Origin: Patescibacteria group bacterium
Lineage (GTDB): Bacteria > Patescibacteriota > Microgenomatia > UBA1400 > PJMF01
Length of the DNA: 5,941 bases
Assembly (NCBI GenBank): GCA_018813375.1
Contig: JAHJBU010000084.1
Location: 1-5,941, forward strand
Direction of reading: 5' to 3'
Shown: positions 5,058-5,941 of the stretch, in pieces
Layout: every line of letters begins with the position of its first letter
How positions within the stretch are numbered: the first letter of the stretch is position 1
Made by a program: the position numbers and the translations under genes
Notes under the pieces: generated by a model
What the model saw: only the letters and a program-made list of their open reading frames with translations
Database searches by the model: none
Told to the model about the DNA's origin: nothing

Positions 5058-5941
5058 ATGCCTGAAAAAAACCTAAGTAAAAAATCATTTTTTCAAAAAC
5101 GAATCCCGACTTTAATAGGATTAGCTGTTTTAATAATAGCCTTAGTTGCAGGTACTATTTTATTTAGCCAAGGAACAGGTGTTTTTGCTCCCAGAGCTAC
5201 ACCACAAACTACTCCTAAAAAAATTCGGCTCACTAATATCACTGATTCAGGATTTACTGTTTCGTTTTTAACTGATGAACAAACAGTTGGTCATATTAAA
5301 TATGGCACTGATCCAAAAAAAACTAACTCTCAAGCTAGCGATGATCGTGATCAACTTTCTGGAGCAGTTGGGAAATACAGTGCTCACCATATCTCAGTTA
5401 GAGGTCTAGAGCCAAACACAACTTTTTACTATATTTTAGGAACTGGATCAGGATCTTTTGATAATAATGGCGAATCATTTTCAGTTAAAACAACTCAGCG
5501 TGTTGGAGTACCTTCTGCAGCCAAAACTATTTATGGGAGCGTAGTCTCACCAGAAGGTAGCCCAGCTGAAGGAACAATTGTCTATATTAAAACTCAAGGA
5601 GCAGGTGAGATGTCATCTTTGGTTAAAAGCTCAGGAAGCTGGGCAATTCCACTTTCAAATGCTCGCTTAGAAGACGGCTCGGCTTATGCGCAAATCCAAG
5701 ATTCAGATGTTTTAACCATATTTGTACAAGGCCTAAGTACTGCCCTGACCTCAGAGATCAGCGTTGCCGTGACCAACGCTCAGCCCGTAGCTAATATTAC
5801 TTTAGGTCAATCTAAAAACTTAGCTTCATCGCCTCCTCAAGCAACCACACCTCCTAAAAAAATAAGCCCTCAGATACCAGGTCAAGTTCCCGATATTGAA
5901 GATCACTCTGATAAAATTGCTATTATGCAACCAGAAGATGC
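5058..5941 (+). CDS. Membrane-anchored fibronectin-III-like surface protein, N-terminal 294 residues (partial)
   Basis: The frame is open from the ATG at 5058 to the right edge. A basic N-terminus (MPEKNLSKKSFFQKR) precedes one membrane segment at about 17-37, so the rest is outside the cell. After a short Pro/Thr spacer, residues 54-146 look like a fibronectin-III fold of the type found at the N-terminus of purple acid phosphatases: IRLTNITDSGFTVSFLTDE (56-74), HIKYGTDP (79-86), HHISVRGLEPNTTFYYILG (110-128), ending FSVKTT. Residues 157-250 resemble a carboxypeptidase-regulatory-like beta sandwich (YGSVVSPEGSPAEGTIVYIK, 159-178, and SGSWAIPLSNARL). A Pro-rich stretch follows at about 258-280. 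No catalytic domain is visible before the window ends. The likely role is adhesion or cell-surface structure. An in-frame TAA at 5022-5024 with no other start codon after it makes 5058 the only credible start. There is no Shine-Dalgarno, and the gene may be expressed apart from the pilus genes. Confidence 0.85.
   Translation, partial: MPEKNLSKKSFFQKRIPTLIGLAVLIIALVAGTILFSQGTGVFAPRATPQTTPKKIRLTNITDSGFTVSFLTDEQTVGHIKYGTDPKKTNSQASDDRDQLSGAVGKYSAHHISVRGLEPNTTFYYILGTGSGSFDNNGESFSVKTTQRVGVPSAAKTIYGSVVSPEGSPAEGTIVYIKTQGAGEMSSLVKSSGSWAIPLSNARLEDGSAYAQIQDSDVLTIFVQGLSTALTSEISVAVTNAQPVANITLGQSKNLASSPPQATTPPKKISPQIPGQVPDIEDHSDKIAIMQPED

Overview
The window looks like a piece of chromosome from a Patescibacteria (CPR) bacterium, most likely of the Microgenomates group. 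The evidence is: AT-rich DNA; compact gene packing with short or overlapping junctions; no convincing Shine-Dalgarno sites; a divergent MurJ; pilN/pilO-type genes with no outer-membrane partners in view; and large surface proteins with an N-terminal membrane anchor followed by Pro/Ser/Thr-rich linkers. The taxon is an inference from style and recalled families, because no marker such as rRNA is present. The ATGA junction between two genes fits TGA being a stop codon, which argues against the recoded Gracilibacteria/Absconditabacteria.

Layout. Bases 1-1627 (minus strand) hold the first 542 codons of a large secreted or surface-anchored protein that runs off the left edge. It has a signal anchor, two six-cysteine modules with beta-defensin-like spacing, Pro/Ser/Thr linkers, a four-cysteine cluster, and a Gly/Ala-rich region. 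A 35-base gap with overlapping -10 boxes in both directions separates it from a plus-strand series: a MurJ-type lipid II flippase (1663-3363), a PilN-like protein (3387-3986), a PilO-like protein (3997-4638), a small single-pass membrane protein (4635-4970) and, after an 87-base gap, a membrane-anchored fibronectin-III-like surface protein (5058 to the right edge).

How the genes may work together. MurJ moves the peptidoglycan precursor across the membrane. PilN and PilO form the inner-membrane alignment complex of type IV pili, and the 111-residue protein is probably a third, lineage-specific member of it. The two outer genes encode adhesin- or effector-like surface proteins. The region is therefore an envelope and cell-surface locus. 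The least explained parts are the cysteine modules and unfinished C-terminus of the left-hand protein, the possible leaderless starts of murJ and pilN, and the 111-residue protein. No RNA gene, CRISPR array, insertion sequence or phage gene was seen, and no stretch over 300 bases lacks a gene.
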